From contig NZ_CP099734.1 of assembly GCF_025398175.1 (NCBI RefSeq), positions 434,001 through 498,000 on the forward strand: a stretch of DNA of 64,000 bases. Direction: 5' to 3'. Source of the DNA: Photobacterium sp. TY1-4. GTDB taxonomy: Bacteria > Pseudomonadota > Gammaproteobacteria > Enterobacterales > Vibrionaceae. Both the position numbers and the translations under genes were made by a program. Every line of letters begins with the position of its first letter. Positions within the stretch are counted from its first letter, which is position 1. Positions 8,805 through 17,160 of the stretch are shown piece by piece. The notes under the pieces are model-generated. The model saw only the letters and a program-made list of their open reading frames with translations. It was not told the origin of the DNA and searched no databases.

Positions 8805-9599
8805 TTACTCAAAGGTATGCTCTGGACCCGGGAAGACCCCGGCTTCGACTTCTTCCAGGTATTTGGTCACGGCGGCACGCATCTCGCCGGTTTCTGCCAG
8901 GTAGTTCTTGGAGAAACGCGGCATATAGTTGGCCGAAATGCCAAACATGTCGTGCATGACCAGGATTTGACCATCGGTCACATTGCCTGCACCAATCCCG
9001 ATCACCGGGACATCCACCGCCTGGGTAATGCGCTCGGCCAAGCTGGCCGGGACACACTCCAGCAAGATGATCTGGGCACCGGCTTTTTGCAGCACAATCG
9101 CATCTTTGACCATCTGCTCGGCGTGGTCAGCATCACGCCCCTGGATTTTATAGCCACCGAAAATGTTGACCGATTGTGGGGTCAGGCCCAGGTGGACACA
9201 GACCGGCACCGCACGCTCGGTCAGCTTCGAAACGGTTTCTGCCAGCCAGGCACCGCCTTCCAGCTTGACCATGTTGGCGCCCGCGCGCATCAGCTCTGCG
9301 GCATTGTCACAGGCTTGTTCCGGGGTGCTGTAACTCATAAACGGCATATCGGCCATCAGCAGCGCGTTCGGGCTGCCGGCACGCACACAACGGGTGTGGT
9401 AGGCGACATCAGCGACCAGAACCGGCAGGGTATCCGGCTTGCCTTGCAGCACCATGCCCAGCGAATCACCGACCAGTAGTATCGGCACACCCTGTTGCTC
9501 GAACAGCTGGGCGAAGCTGGCATCATAGGCGGTGACCGATGCAAATTTACGACCTTCTTTCTTCCATGTCATCAGGTCATTGATTGTGATTTTCTTCAT
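8805..9599 (-). CDS. panB: 3-methyl-2-oxobutanoate hydroxymethyltransferase
   Basis: A 264-residue TIM-barrel enzyme that transfers a one-carbon unit from 5,10-methylene-THF to ketoisovalerate, giving ketopantoate. The conserved VGDSLGM near residue 45 and the glycine-rich [14 protein letters not shown] near residue 200 mark substrate and metal binding. Length equals E. coli PanB (264). Placed between folK and panC in the minus-strand operon. Confidence 0.96.
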   Translation of the reverse strand: MKKITINDLMTWKKEGRKFASVTAYDASFAQLFEQQGVPILLVGDSLGMVLQGKPDTLPVLVADVAYHTRCVRAGSPNALLMADMPFMSYSTPEQACDNAAELMRAGANMVKLEGGAWLAETVSKLTERAVPVCVHLGLTPQSVNIFGGYKIQGRDADHAEQMVKDAIVLQKAGAQIILLECVPASLAERITQAVDVPVIGIGAGNVTDGQILVMHDMFGISANYMPRFSKNYLAETGEMRAAVTKYLEEVEAGVFPGPEHTFE

Positions 9600-9626
9600 T
9601 ACTTTTCCCTTTCCCTATCGCGGCGG

Positions 9627-10112
9627 CTAGTCGTGCCAGATGGCAAGGCCATTGCGGTCTACCTGAGTCAGCAGCGTTTGCAGTGCGCTCTGATCCGGCA
9701 GGATTAAATCCGGGGCGATCTCTGCCAGCGGGTACAGGACAAATTCCCGCACCTTCATGCCGTAGTGCGGGACGGTCAGCCGCTCACACTCATGGGTCAG
9801 ATCGCCATACAGGATGATATCGAGATCCAGGGTACGCGGCCCCCAGCGCTCGGCTTTGCGAACCCGGCCATGGGCCAGTTCGATCGCTTGGGTTTGATCC
9901 AGCAGTTCAAGCGGCGTCAGCGTGGTGTCGACGGCGACGACAGCGTTGATGTAATCCGGCTGGTTCTGCGGCCCCATCGGTGTACTGCTGTAGAGCGAGG
10001 ACTCGGCGACCACGTCAATTCCCGGGACGGCGCTTAAGGCCGCCATCGCTTCACGGGCTTGCCCGACCGGGTTGCCCAGGTTACTGCCGATGGCGATATA
10101 AGCCCGGATCAT
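9627..10112 (-). CDS. folK: 2-amino-4-hydroxy-6-hydroxymethyldihydropteridine pyrophosphokinase
   Basis: A 161-residue HPPK of folate synthesis: it moves pyrophosphate from ATP to the pterin. The N-terminal [10 protein letters not shown] and the central [15 protein letters not shown] are HPPK signatures; the paired Asp residues of LDLDI bind magnesium. The start codon overlaps the pcnB stop by four bases, the same pcnB-folK arrangement as in E. coli. panB follows 27 bp downstream. Confidence 0.95.
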   Translation of the reverse strand: MIRAYIAIGSNLGNPVGQAREAMAALSAVPGIDVVAESSLYSSTPMGPQNQPDYINAVVAVDTTLTPLELLDQTQAIELAHGRVRKAERWGPRTLDLDIILYGDLTHECERLTVPHYGMKVREFVLYPLAEIAPDLILPDQSALQTLLTQVDRNGLAIWHD

Positions 10113-11518
10113 GATGATTTCACTTGTGGTTTTTTACGGCGCGGCGGACGGCGGCGGCGACGCTGGCCGGTGCCCTCGTTCAGTTGTTGCACCATGTTGC
10201 CGCGCTGGGTGCGATCTGCCGACTGGAAATCGCGCCACCAGGCTGCCAGTGTGGCAACGTCTTTGCCTTCAAACTGACCGCGCATTTCCAAAAAGTCGTA
10301 TGCCGCACGGAATTTCGGATGTTCCAGCATTTTAAAGGAACGCTTGCCGCTGCGACGGCTAAAGCGCAGCTGTTGTTGCCAGATGTCCCGTGCGGTGGTG
10401 GTAAAGCGGCGTGGGATGGCAATGGTTTTCACCTGCTCATCCAGAATATCGTTGGCCGCCACCATAAAGGCGTCGTAGTAGGACAGGCCACCGGTGACCG
10501 AGATTTCTTCGGCACGGGTGGTCATCGGATACCACAGCATCGCAGCGTACATGAAGGCTGGGTTGACCCGTTTTTCTTCGGCGATGCGGGCATCAGTCGC
10601 AGCCAGGATATGCTCCAGCATTTTCTCGGTCGGGCTACTGTGATCTTCCGTGAAGTGTTCAGCCAGGATCGGGAACAGTTGCTGGAACAGGTTGTATTCG
10701 CGCAGCAGTTTATAGGTCGCCAAGCCGTTGCCTGATTGCAGCAGCTTGAGGCTTTCTTCAAACAGACGTGCCGGCGGAATATCCTGCAGCAGACTCGACA
10801 AACGCTGGATCGGCTCGGCGGTGTTCGGCTCGATGTCCATGTCCAGCTTGGCGGCAAAGCGAACGGCACGCAGCATCCGGACCGGATCTTCGCGGTAGCG
10901 GGTTTCCGGATCGCCGATCAGGCGGATGATCCGATCTTCCAGGTCCGGCACCCCGTTGGCATAGTCGCAGACCGTGAAGTCTTTGATGTTGTAGTACAGG
11001 GCGTTGATGGTGAAGTCGCGGCGCTCGGCATCTTCATCGATGGTGCCGTAGACATTGTCACGCAGCAGCATGCCTTCGTTGTTCTGGGCTGCAACCTGTT
11101 GCTTGATATTGCCGGATGGCTTGGTGTCAGCATGGTGGCCACGGAAGGTGGCAACTTCGATGACATCGCGGCCAAACAGAATATGCGCCAGGCGGAAACG
11201 CCGGCCGATCAGGCGACAGTTGCGAAAGAGTTTTTTGATCTCTTCCGGGGTGGCATTGGTGGCGATATCGAAATCTTTCGGCGTTTGATTCAGTAACAGA
11301 TCGCGGACGCCGCCGCCAACCAGATAAGCGTCATAACCGGCCTTGTTGAGACGATAAAGTACCTTCAGCGCGTTTTCGCTGATATCTTTACGGGAAATAC
11401 CGTGCTCTTGGCGTTGATAAATTTGCAAGGTCAAGTCCTCGGTAGCATGAGTACTGCTTTGTCGATTCAATACCTTACGGCAAAAGCTGGCTACTCGATT
11501 AAAGATAATACACCTCAT
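10109..11518 (-). CDS. pcnB: Poly(A) polymerase I
   Basis: A class II nucleotidyltransferase that adds 3' poly(A) tails, marking RNAs for decay. The catalytic region has GGGVRDLLL followed by DFDIATNA, with the metal-binding DxD; the C-terminus is very basic ([15 protein letters not shown]), typical of PcnB. The span is drawn to the only upstream in-frame ATG, but that ATG lies inside GAGGTG, a good Shine-Dalgarno. The protein aligning with E. coli PcnB (MFTRVANFCRKVL) begins at [13 protein letters not shown], so initiation is more likely at ATC 11506 or ATT 11509. E. coli pcnB is known to start at AUU. Overlaps folK by 4 bp. Confidence 0.94.
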   Translation of the reverse strand: MRCIIFNRVASFCRKVLNRQSSTHATEDLTLQIYQRQEHGISRKDISENALKVLYRLNKAGYDAYLVGGGVRDLLLNQTPKDFDIATNATPEEIKKLFRNCRLIGRRFRLAHILFGRDVIEVATFRGHHADTKPSGNIKQQVAAQNNEGMLLRDNVYGTIDEDAERRDFTINALYYNIKDFTVCDYANGVPDLEDRIIRLIGDPETRYREDPVRMLRAVRFAAKLDMDIEPNTAEPIQRLSSLLQDIPPARLFEESLKLLQSGNGLATYKLLREYNLFQQLFPILAEHFTEDHSSPTEKMLEHILAATDARIAEEKRVNPAFMYAAMLWYPMTTRAEEISVTGGLSYYDAFMVAANDILDEQVKTIAIPRRFTTTARDIWQQQLRFSRRSGKRSFKMLEHPKFRAAYDFLEMRGQFEGKDVATLAAWWRDFQSADRTQRGNMVQQLNEGTGQRRRRRPPRRKKPQVKSS

Positions 11519-11573
11519 TTATGTGGCTCGGATGTTATAGACAGCCGCATATGATATATCACGGCCGGGCATT

Positions 11574-12458
11574 TTAGAATGCCAGCGTGATGGCTGTGGT
11601 TTGTGGCAGTTTTTCAACGTGCCAGTTCTGACATCCCCAGCGCAGGATTGTATCCAGGCTGCTGGCTGCCAGTTCGGCAGGCGGTGCCATTCCCAAAAAT
11701 GCCATGGCCTGAACCAGGGCCGGGACCGGATTGTGCTTGTCAATCGCCGGTGCATGGTTCTGCTTCGACAACTTATTGCCGTTTTCGCTGACCGCCAGGG
11801 GCAAGTGAAGGTAGCTGACTTCCGGCTGGCCCAACTGACGGTAGAGTCCGATTTGGCGGCCGGTCGGGTCAATCAGATCGGCCCCGCGTACCACTTCGGT
11901 GACGCCTTGGGCAATATCATCCAACACCACGGCGAGGTTGTAGGCATAGAGCCCGTCCCGGCGATGAATAATGAAATCTTCCTGTGCCAGGGCTGGCGGG
12001 ATGTCAATCCGGCCGTGGAGGATATCATGGAAATGGGTGATCGGGGTATCGACCCGCAACCGGACGGCACTGTTTTCAGCACTGTGGTGACGGCTTCGGC
12101 AGGTTCCCGGGTAAAATCCCCCGGCAGCTTTGATTTCCTTGCGGGTACAGCGGCAATAATAAGCAGCACCGCTGTGCAACCAGGCGTCGATTTGGGCTTG
12201 ATAGGCGTCGTGGCGCTGGCTCTGGTACATCACCGGACCATCCCACTCGAAGCCGTAGGCCTCTAAAGTTCGCAAGATATCATCGGCGGCACCGGGCATT
12301 TCCCGGGGAGGGTCGAGATCTTCCATCCGGACCAGCCAGCGGCCTTGCCGGGATTGGGCTTGCAGGTAGCTGCCGAGGGCAGCGACCAGGGAGCCGAAGT
12401 GAAGTGGGCCGGATGGCGACGGGGCAAAGCGGCCGATATAAGGAGTGCTTAAGCTCAT
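11574..12458 (-). CDS. gluQ: Glutamyl-Q tRNA(Asp) synthetase
   Basis: A glutamyl-tRNA synthetase paralogue without the anticodon-binding domain. It activates glutamate and attaches it to queuosine-34 of tRNA-Asp. GRFAPSPSGPLHFGSL holds the HIGH-type motif (HFGS), KLSKQN is the KMSKS-type loop, and YYCRCTRKE with a later Cys forms the zinc site. The start at 12458 (MSLSTPYIG) is chosen because the preceding 23 in-frame residues are unlike the family; the protein is then 294 residues. It follows dksA with a hairpin terminator in between, as described for Shigella, where that terminator limits gluQ expression. Confidence 0.94.
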   Translation of the reverse strand: MSLSTPYIGRFAPSPSGPLHFGSLVAALGSYLQAQSRQGRWLVRMEDLDPPREMPGAADDILRTLEAYGFEWDGPVMYQSQRHDAYQAQIDAWLHSGAAYYCRCTRKEIKAAGGFYPGTCRSRHHSAENSAVRLRVDTPITHFHDILHGRIDIPPALAQEDFIIHRRDGLYAYNLAVVLDDIAQGVTEVVRGADLIDPTGRQIGLYRQLGQPEVSYLHLPLAVSENGNKLSKQNHAPAIDKHNPVPALVQAMAFLGMAPPAELAASSLDTILRWGCQNWHVEKLPQTTAITLAF

Positions 12459-12473
12459 AAACCGATCATCAGA

Positions 12474-12507
12474 AAAAGGAAAGAGGGAGCTTGCCGCTCC
12501 CCCTTCG
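12474..12507 (-). terminator. dksA-gluQ intercistronic terminator
   Basis: On the minus strand GAAGGGGGAGC pairs imperfectly with GCTCCCTCTTTC, followed by a T-rich tail. It sits between the dksA stop and the gluQ start, where a regulatory terminator is known in enterics. Confidence 0.65.
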
Positions 12508-12539
12508 GTATTACTGTCGCAGATCATGTCCTGGTCGGA

Positions 12540-12989
12540 TTAACCGGCCATCTGCTTTTCTTTGATTTCAGCCAGTGTTTTGCAGTCGATGCACAGCTCG
12601 GCAGTCGGGCGCGCTTCCAGGCGACGGATCCCGATCTCGACACCGCAAGAATCACAGAAGCCAAAGTCGTCATCTTCAATACGTTGAAGCGTCTTTTCAA
12701 TCTTCTTGATCAACTTGCGTTCGCGGTCACGGTTACGTAGTTCAAGGCTGAACTCTTCTTCCTGTGCAGCGCGATCCACAGGATCAGGAAAGTTTGCGGC
12801 TTCATCCTGCATGTGGTTCACCGTACGGCCAACTTCTTCACGAAGTTGGTTACGCCAGGCTTCAAGAATTTTGCGGAAGTGCTCTAGCTGAGCTTCACCC
12901 ATATATTCTTCGCCGGCTTTTTCCTGATAAGGCTCAACCCCAGCAATAGCCAGGATGCCTAGCGATTTCTTAACGTTGCTCTCTGGCAT
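12540..12989 (-). CDS. dksA: RNA polymerase-binding transcription factor DksA
   Basis: A 149-residue secondary-channel factor that with ppGpp mediates the stringent response. An N-terminal helix leads into a long coiled coil (about residues 30-105), then the zinc finger CDSCG...LCIDC. The coiled-coil tip retains the paired acidic residues (FPDPVDRA). The start at 12989 (MPESNVKK) has a GGAG Shine-Dalgarno 7 bp upstream and matches family length (151 in E. coli); the longer frame adds an unrelated leader. The tRNA-array promoters in this same window have the GC-rich discriminators DksA acts on. Confidence 0.96.
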   Translation of the reverse strand: MPESNVKKSLGILAIAGVEPYQEKAGEEYMGEAQLEHFRKILEAWRNQLREEVGRTVNHMQDEAANFPDPVDRAAQEEEFSLELRNRDRERKLIKKIEKTLQRIEDDDFGFCDSCGVEIGIRRLEARPTAELCIDCKTLAEIKEKQMAG

Positions 12990-13118
12990 ATAGCATCTCC
13001 TAATATACCTAATAACCGTCACTGGTTAATTTTGGGCGGTATCTATAGCAGAAAGGGTTATTTGTGGCAATTGCTGCATATCTTCAATTTTATACCAATG
13101 TGAAGAAAGCATCATTTT

Positions 13119-13829
13119 TCACAGCGGTTGATGGAAATCTATGCGGTTGCTTAAGTAGAGCTCATCCGGGTTCAATACCGCTTTGTAACCGATGATCTCA
13201 ACGCCTGCCTGTTCTGCTTGCTGAATTAACTGATGGTAGACCGGGTCTATATGGTGCGCCGCGGCTACGTTTTCAATCCCCGAATGCAAAATTGCAAAAA
13301 AAAGTATGGCTCGGTTTCCGCTTTGTGCCACTTCAATCAACTCCCGCAAATGTTTCTGGCCCCGAGTGGTGACAGCGTCGGGGAAAAAACCTTGTCCGTG
13401 TTGCAGCAGGGTGACGCTTTTCACTTCAATATAGCACGGCGGTTTGTCATCAGCAGTCAACAGGATATCTATCCTGCTGTTTTCACTACCATACTTCACT
13501 TCTGTCCGCAGTGACGAATAGCCTTGTAATTCTGTGATGATATCCCGGTTTATCGCCTCTTCAACCAGGCGGTTAGCGCGGGCGGTGTTGACGCAAATCC
13601 AGTGGCCGTCCGGGGTATGGGTCAGCTCCCAGCTGTTGGGATATTTGCGTTTGGGATTGTCAGAGGTGGAGTACCACACCGTGCTGCCGGGCTCGGCGCA
13701 GCCGGTCATTGCCCCGGTGTTGGCACAGTGGATGGTACGGATTTCCCCGTCAGGAAGTTCGATGTCAGTCAGAAAGCGTTTGTAGCGTTTGATGAGCTGG
13801 GCGGCCTGCAACGGCGGATCAAATTTCAT
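13119..13829 (-). CDS. sfsA: Sugar fermentation stimulation protein SfsA
   Basis: A 236-residue SfsA family protein. The conserved blocks are [32 protein letters not shown] and [10 protein letters not shown]. The catalytic-looking Asp and Glu-x-Lys of the last two suggest a restriction-endonuclease-like fold. In E. coli overexpression boosted maltose metabolism; the biochemical role is unsettled. The start at 13829 (MKFDPPLQ) aligns with E. coli SfsA and overlaps the thpR stop by 4 bp (ATGA), so the two are coupled. dksA follows, as in many gammaproteobacteria. Confidence 0.93.
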   Translation of the reverse strand: MKFDPPLQAAQLIKRYKRFLTDIELPDGEIRTIHCANTGAMTGCAEPGSTVWYSTSDNPKRKYPNSWELTHTPDGHWICVNTARANRLVEEAINRDIITELQGYSSLRTEVKYGSENSRIDILLTADDKPPCYIEVKSVTLLQHGQGFFPDAVTTRGQKHLRELIEVAQSGNRAILFFAILHSGIENVAAAHHIDPVYHQLIQQAEQAGVEIIGYKAVLNPDELYLSNRIDFHQPL

Positions 13830-14437
13830 GGCATTTCCTGGTGGTCCGGTGGAGCCGGGGTGAGCGGCCACTGTTTCAGACAACGGTAGTGGACCCCGCC
13901 CCCCCGGGGGCTATTGAACAGCTCTGAAATATACAGGCCAAAGTGGCGGATGTGAAACGCCAACGGCGGGATTTCCGGCAGGGCATCCGGTCGGGCGCGC
14001 AGGTGTTTCAACAAAGTGATATGCGGGGAATAAGGCCGCGTTTCCTGGGGCAAACCGACCTGCTCGGCGATGGCCTTGAGGTTTTCGGCGAGCTGCGCGA
14101 GCGGCGCCGGTAGCGTACAGCTCAGCCAGATCAGACGGCTGCGCTTTTGGTATTTCAGCGCGGTGGTGGTGAGGGTAAATGCCGATTCTTCGAGTGGATC
14201 GGCCAGCTGGCACAGCTGCGTTTTTTGCGCGGCGCTCACGTTGCCGAGAAAAGCCAGCGTCAGGTGCAGGTTGGCCGCAGGCACCGGCCGTCCTTCTCCG
14301 GGCATCATTTGGAGCAGTTGCCTGAGTTGATGAAAGGCACTGCTGTTTTCCGCCGGGATATCTAAGGGCAGGGCAAAGAACAGCCTTTCCGGGGCCGATG
14401 GGATCCGGGTGTCGGTTTCGGATATCGTGTGAGGCAT
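13826..14437 (-). CDS. thpR: RNA 2',3'-cyclic phosphodiesterase (LigT/ThpR, 2H family)
   Basis: A 203-residue 2H phosphoesterase. The two HxT motifs are HLTL (about residue 60) and HITL (about residue 140). Family enzymes open 2',3'-cyclic phosphates on RNA and ligate tRNA halves with a 2'-5' bond in vitro; the physiological role is unclear. Of two adjacent ATGs the second (14437) is preferred because CAGGAG sits six bases upstream of it but abuts the first. Coupled to sfsA. Confidence 0.88.
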   Translation of the reverse strand: MPHTISETDTRIPSAPERLFFALPLDIPAENSSAFHQLRQLLQMMPGEGRPVPAANLHLTLAFLGNVSAAQKTQLCQLADPLEESAFTLTTTALKYQKRSRLIWLSCTLPAPLAQLAENLKAIAEQVGLPQETRPYSPHITLLKHLRARPDALPEIPPLAFHIRHFGLYISELFNSPRGGGVHYRCLKQWPLTPAPPDHQEMP

Positions 14438-14573
14438 AGGCATCTCCTGAGCAGCGGCGTTGGCGGGTGGTTGCGGCGGGTTCGGCCACCGGGCGATTTT
14501 TGTTCAGTCTGGCCGCCAACTTTCTTGTACAATCATCTGCAGCTTCGTTTGAATATGACACAAGGTTTTTACA

Positions 14574-17057
14574 TTGTCACAGCTGCCGATTGATACCGTC
14601 CTGCCCTCGCTGCTTGCCCAGCTTCGTGTTTCCTCTCAATTGATCCTCAAGGCGCCGCCCGGGGCCGGTAAGTCGACCCGGCTGCCGCTGGCGTTGTTGC
14701 AGGAGGCTGCGGTTCGCGGGCGGATTGTGATGCTGGAGCCGCGTCGTCTGGCGGCTCGCAATATTGCGTCGTACCTGGCGGCCCAGCTTGGCGAGTCGGT
14801 CGGGCAGACGGTGGGGCTGCGGGTACGGGGCGAGACCAAGGTGAGCGCCGCGACCCGGCTGGAAGTTGTCACTGAAGGGGTGATGACCCGGATGCTGCAG
14901 CAGGATCCGGAGCTCAGCGGCATTGAATTGCTGATCTTTGATGAGTTTCATGAGCGCAGTATTCATGCCGACACCGCATTGGCGCTGGCACTGGAAGTGC
15001 AGGAAGCCTTGCGGGACGACCTGAAATTGCTGGTGATGTCGGCCACGTTGGATCAGGAAGCGCTGATCGCGCTACTGCCGGAAGCGACGTCTCTCGAATC
15101 GGAAGGGCGTTGCTATCCGGTCGAGCACCGTTATCAGCCGGTGCGCGATCCGTATCAGCTGATTGAGACCGCCGCTCAGGCGGTGAGCCGGCTGCTGGCC
15201 AGTGAGCCGGGATCGATCCTGGTATTTCTGCCGGGGGCCGGGGAAATCCGGCAACTGGCTGAACAACTGACCGAGCGGGTAGGGCCGGAAGTGCTGGTCT
15301 GCCCGCTGTTTGGCCAGCTCAGCAGCGCGGCGCAGCAGCAGGCAATCACTCCGGCACCGGCCGGTCAGCGTAAGGTGGTGATTGCGACCAATATTGCCGA
15401 AACCAGTCTGACCATTGAAGGGATCCGGATCGTGGTCGACTGCGGTCTGGAGCGGGTGGCGCTGTGGGATCCGAAAACCGGGATCAGCCGGCTGGAGCTG
15501 GCCCGAATTGCGCGCTCGTCGGCCGAGCAGCGCGCCGGGCGGGCCGGGCGTCTGGCGCCGGGGGTGTGTTTGCGTTTGTATAGTGAAGAGATGCTGAGCC
15601 GTCAGCCGGCCACGCCGCAGCCGGAAATTTTGCGCGCGGACCTGACCTCCCTGGCGCTGGAGCTGGCCCAATGGGGCTGTCTGGAGGCTGCGGATTTGCG
15701 CTGGCTGGATACGCCACCGGCGCCGGCCCTGGCTCAGTCTCGCCGCCTGCTGCAGGATCTGGGCGCGTTGACGTCGCGTCATCAGTTGACCGAAGCCGGC
15801 CAGCAAGTCCAACGTCTGGGCACCGATCCCCGTCATGGCGCGATCTTATTGCTGGCCCGCGAAAAAGGGCGGGCGGCACAGATGACCGCGGCCTTGCTGG
15901 TGGCGCTGCTGGAAGAGCCGCCGCGGGGGATCAACAATCCGGATCTGCATTTTCAGCTTAGCCTGCTGGAGAGCGGCAAACTGCCGCGGGCCAAGGCTTA
16001 TTTGCAACGGGCCCGGCAGCACTTGCAGAAAATTGCCACTGCAGAGTCCGGCGCGGCGACATCGGCGCCGCTGCAAGTCGCTGCGGCCTGGATTGCACCG
16101 CTGATGGCAGCGGGTAATCCGGATCGCATTGCGCTGTCACGGGGACGGGACGGGCGCTACCAGCTGGCCAACGGCCAGGGGGCGATGTTGTCACCGGATG
16201 AGCCGCTGGCTGATGCGGCGATGCTGGTGGTGGCGGATATCGTCAAAACCCGTCAGGGTGACAGCCGGATCTTTACCGCCATTGCAGCCGATCCTGAGCA
16301 GCTGCAGGCTGAGTTGCCGCACCTGTTTACCGAGCGGGAGTGGCTCGACTGGGATGACAAAAAAGGGCGGCTGGCGGCCGAGCAGCACTTGTGCTGTGGT
16401 CAGCTGGTGCTCAAACGCACCGTCCTGGCAGAGCCGGATCCGGGCCGGGCCAGCGAAGCACTGCTCAATGCCATTGTCCGCAAGGGGCTGAAAGTGCTGC
16501 CGTGGGATGCGCGAGCGGAAAGTCTGCTGGTACGGGCCCGGTGCGCGGCGGATTGGTTGCCTGAGCTGGCCCTTCCGGCCATGGATGAAGCCACCTTGCT
16601 TGCCGAAGCCGAACAGTGGCTGTTGCCGTTTATGAGCGGGATGACCCGGCTCAAGATGATTGAAAAATTGGACTTGGTGGCGGCGCTGGAGGCGCGGCTG
16701 GGTTGGGAGAATGCCAAAGCGCTCAACGAAGCCTTGCCGACCCATTATCAGGTACCGACCGGTTCGCGTTATCCGATCCGCTATCAGCTCGGGCAGCAGC
16801 CGGCGCTGGCGGTTCGAATGCAGGAAATGTTCGGCGAGCAGACCTCGCCGCGGATCGCCTACGGCAAGGTTGCCCTGGTGCTGGAGCTGTTGTCCCCGGC
16901 CCAGCGGCCGTTGCAGATCACTCAGGATTTGGCGGCGTTCTGGCAGGGCTCATATCGGGAGGTGCAGAAAGAGATGAAGGGGCGCTATCCTAAGCACGTC
17001 TGGCCGGACGATCCGGCCACCCATGCGCCGACCAGAAAAACCAAAAAGTATATGTGA
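14574..17057 (+). CDS. hrpB: ATP-dependent helicase HrpB
   Basis: An 827-residue DEAH-box helicase of the HrpB branch. Walker A is APPGAGKST, the DExH box is DEFHERS, motif III is MSATLD, motif VI is EQRAGRAGRLAPG, and an HrpB-type C-terminal domain follows. The start is TTG at 14574: MSQLPIDTVLPSLL aligns with the E. coli N-terminus, and AAGG lies 8 bp upstream; no in-frame ATG is equally placed. Its cellular role in bacteria is poorly defined (RNA helicase activity is assumed). It lies just upstream of mrcB, a conserved pairing. Confidence 0.93.
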   Translation: MSQLPIDTVLPSLLAQLRVSSQLILKAPPGAGKSTRLPLALLQEAAVRGRIVMLEPRRLAARNIASYLAAQLGESVGQTVGLRVRGETKVSAATRLEVVTEGVMTRMLQQDPELSGIELLIFDEFHERSIHADTALALALEVQEALRDDLKLLVMSATLDQEALIALLPEATSLESEGRCYPVEHRYQPVRDPYQLIETAAQAVSRLLASEPGSILVFLPGAGEIRQLAEQLTERVGPEVLVCPLFGQLSSAAQQQAITPAPAGQRKVVIATNIAETSLTIEGIRIVVDCGLERVALWDPKTGISRLELARIARSSAEQRAGRAGRLAPGVCLRLYSEEMLSRQPATPQPEILRADLTSLALELAQWGCLEAADLRWLDTPPAPALAQSRRLLQDLGALTSRHQLTEAGQQVQRLGTDPRHGAILLLAREKGRAAQMTAALLVALLEEPPRGINNPDLHFQLSLLESGKLPRAKAYLQRARQHLQKIATAESGAATSAPLQVAAAWIAPLMAAGNPDRIALSRGRDGRYQLANGQGAMLSPDEPLADAAMLVVADIVKTRQGDSRIFTAIAADPEQLQAELPHLFTEREWLDWDDKKGRLAAEQHLCCGQLVLKRTVLAEPDPGRASEALLNAIVRKGLKVLPWDARAESLLVRARCAADWLPELALPAMDEATLLAEAEQWLLPFMSGMTRLKMIEKLDLVAALEARLGWENAKALNEALPTHYQVPTGSRYPIRYQLGQQPALAVRMQEMFGEQTSPRIAYGKVALVLELLSPAQRPLQITQDLAAFWQGSYREVQKEMKGRYPKHVWPDDPATHAPTRKTKKYM

Positions 17058-17160
17058 TTGGCTGGCTGGTCGCCTGAGGGGATCAGTCAGGCAAATTTGA
17101 TTGCCGTGCCGGGACGGACCAAGGAGCCGGCAGGGACAGAATTCGGGAAACGTTGTGAAG

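Noticed and set aside
13089..13098. ATACCAATG as an end of another MITE-like element
   Set aside because: No matching inverted end nearby; the last base differs from the 3553 element.
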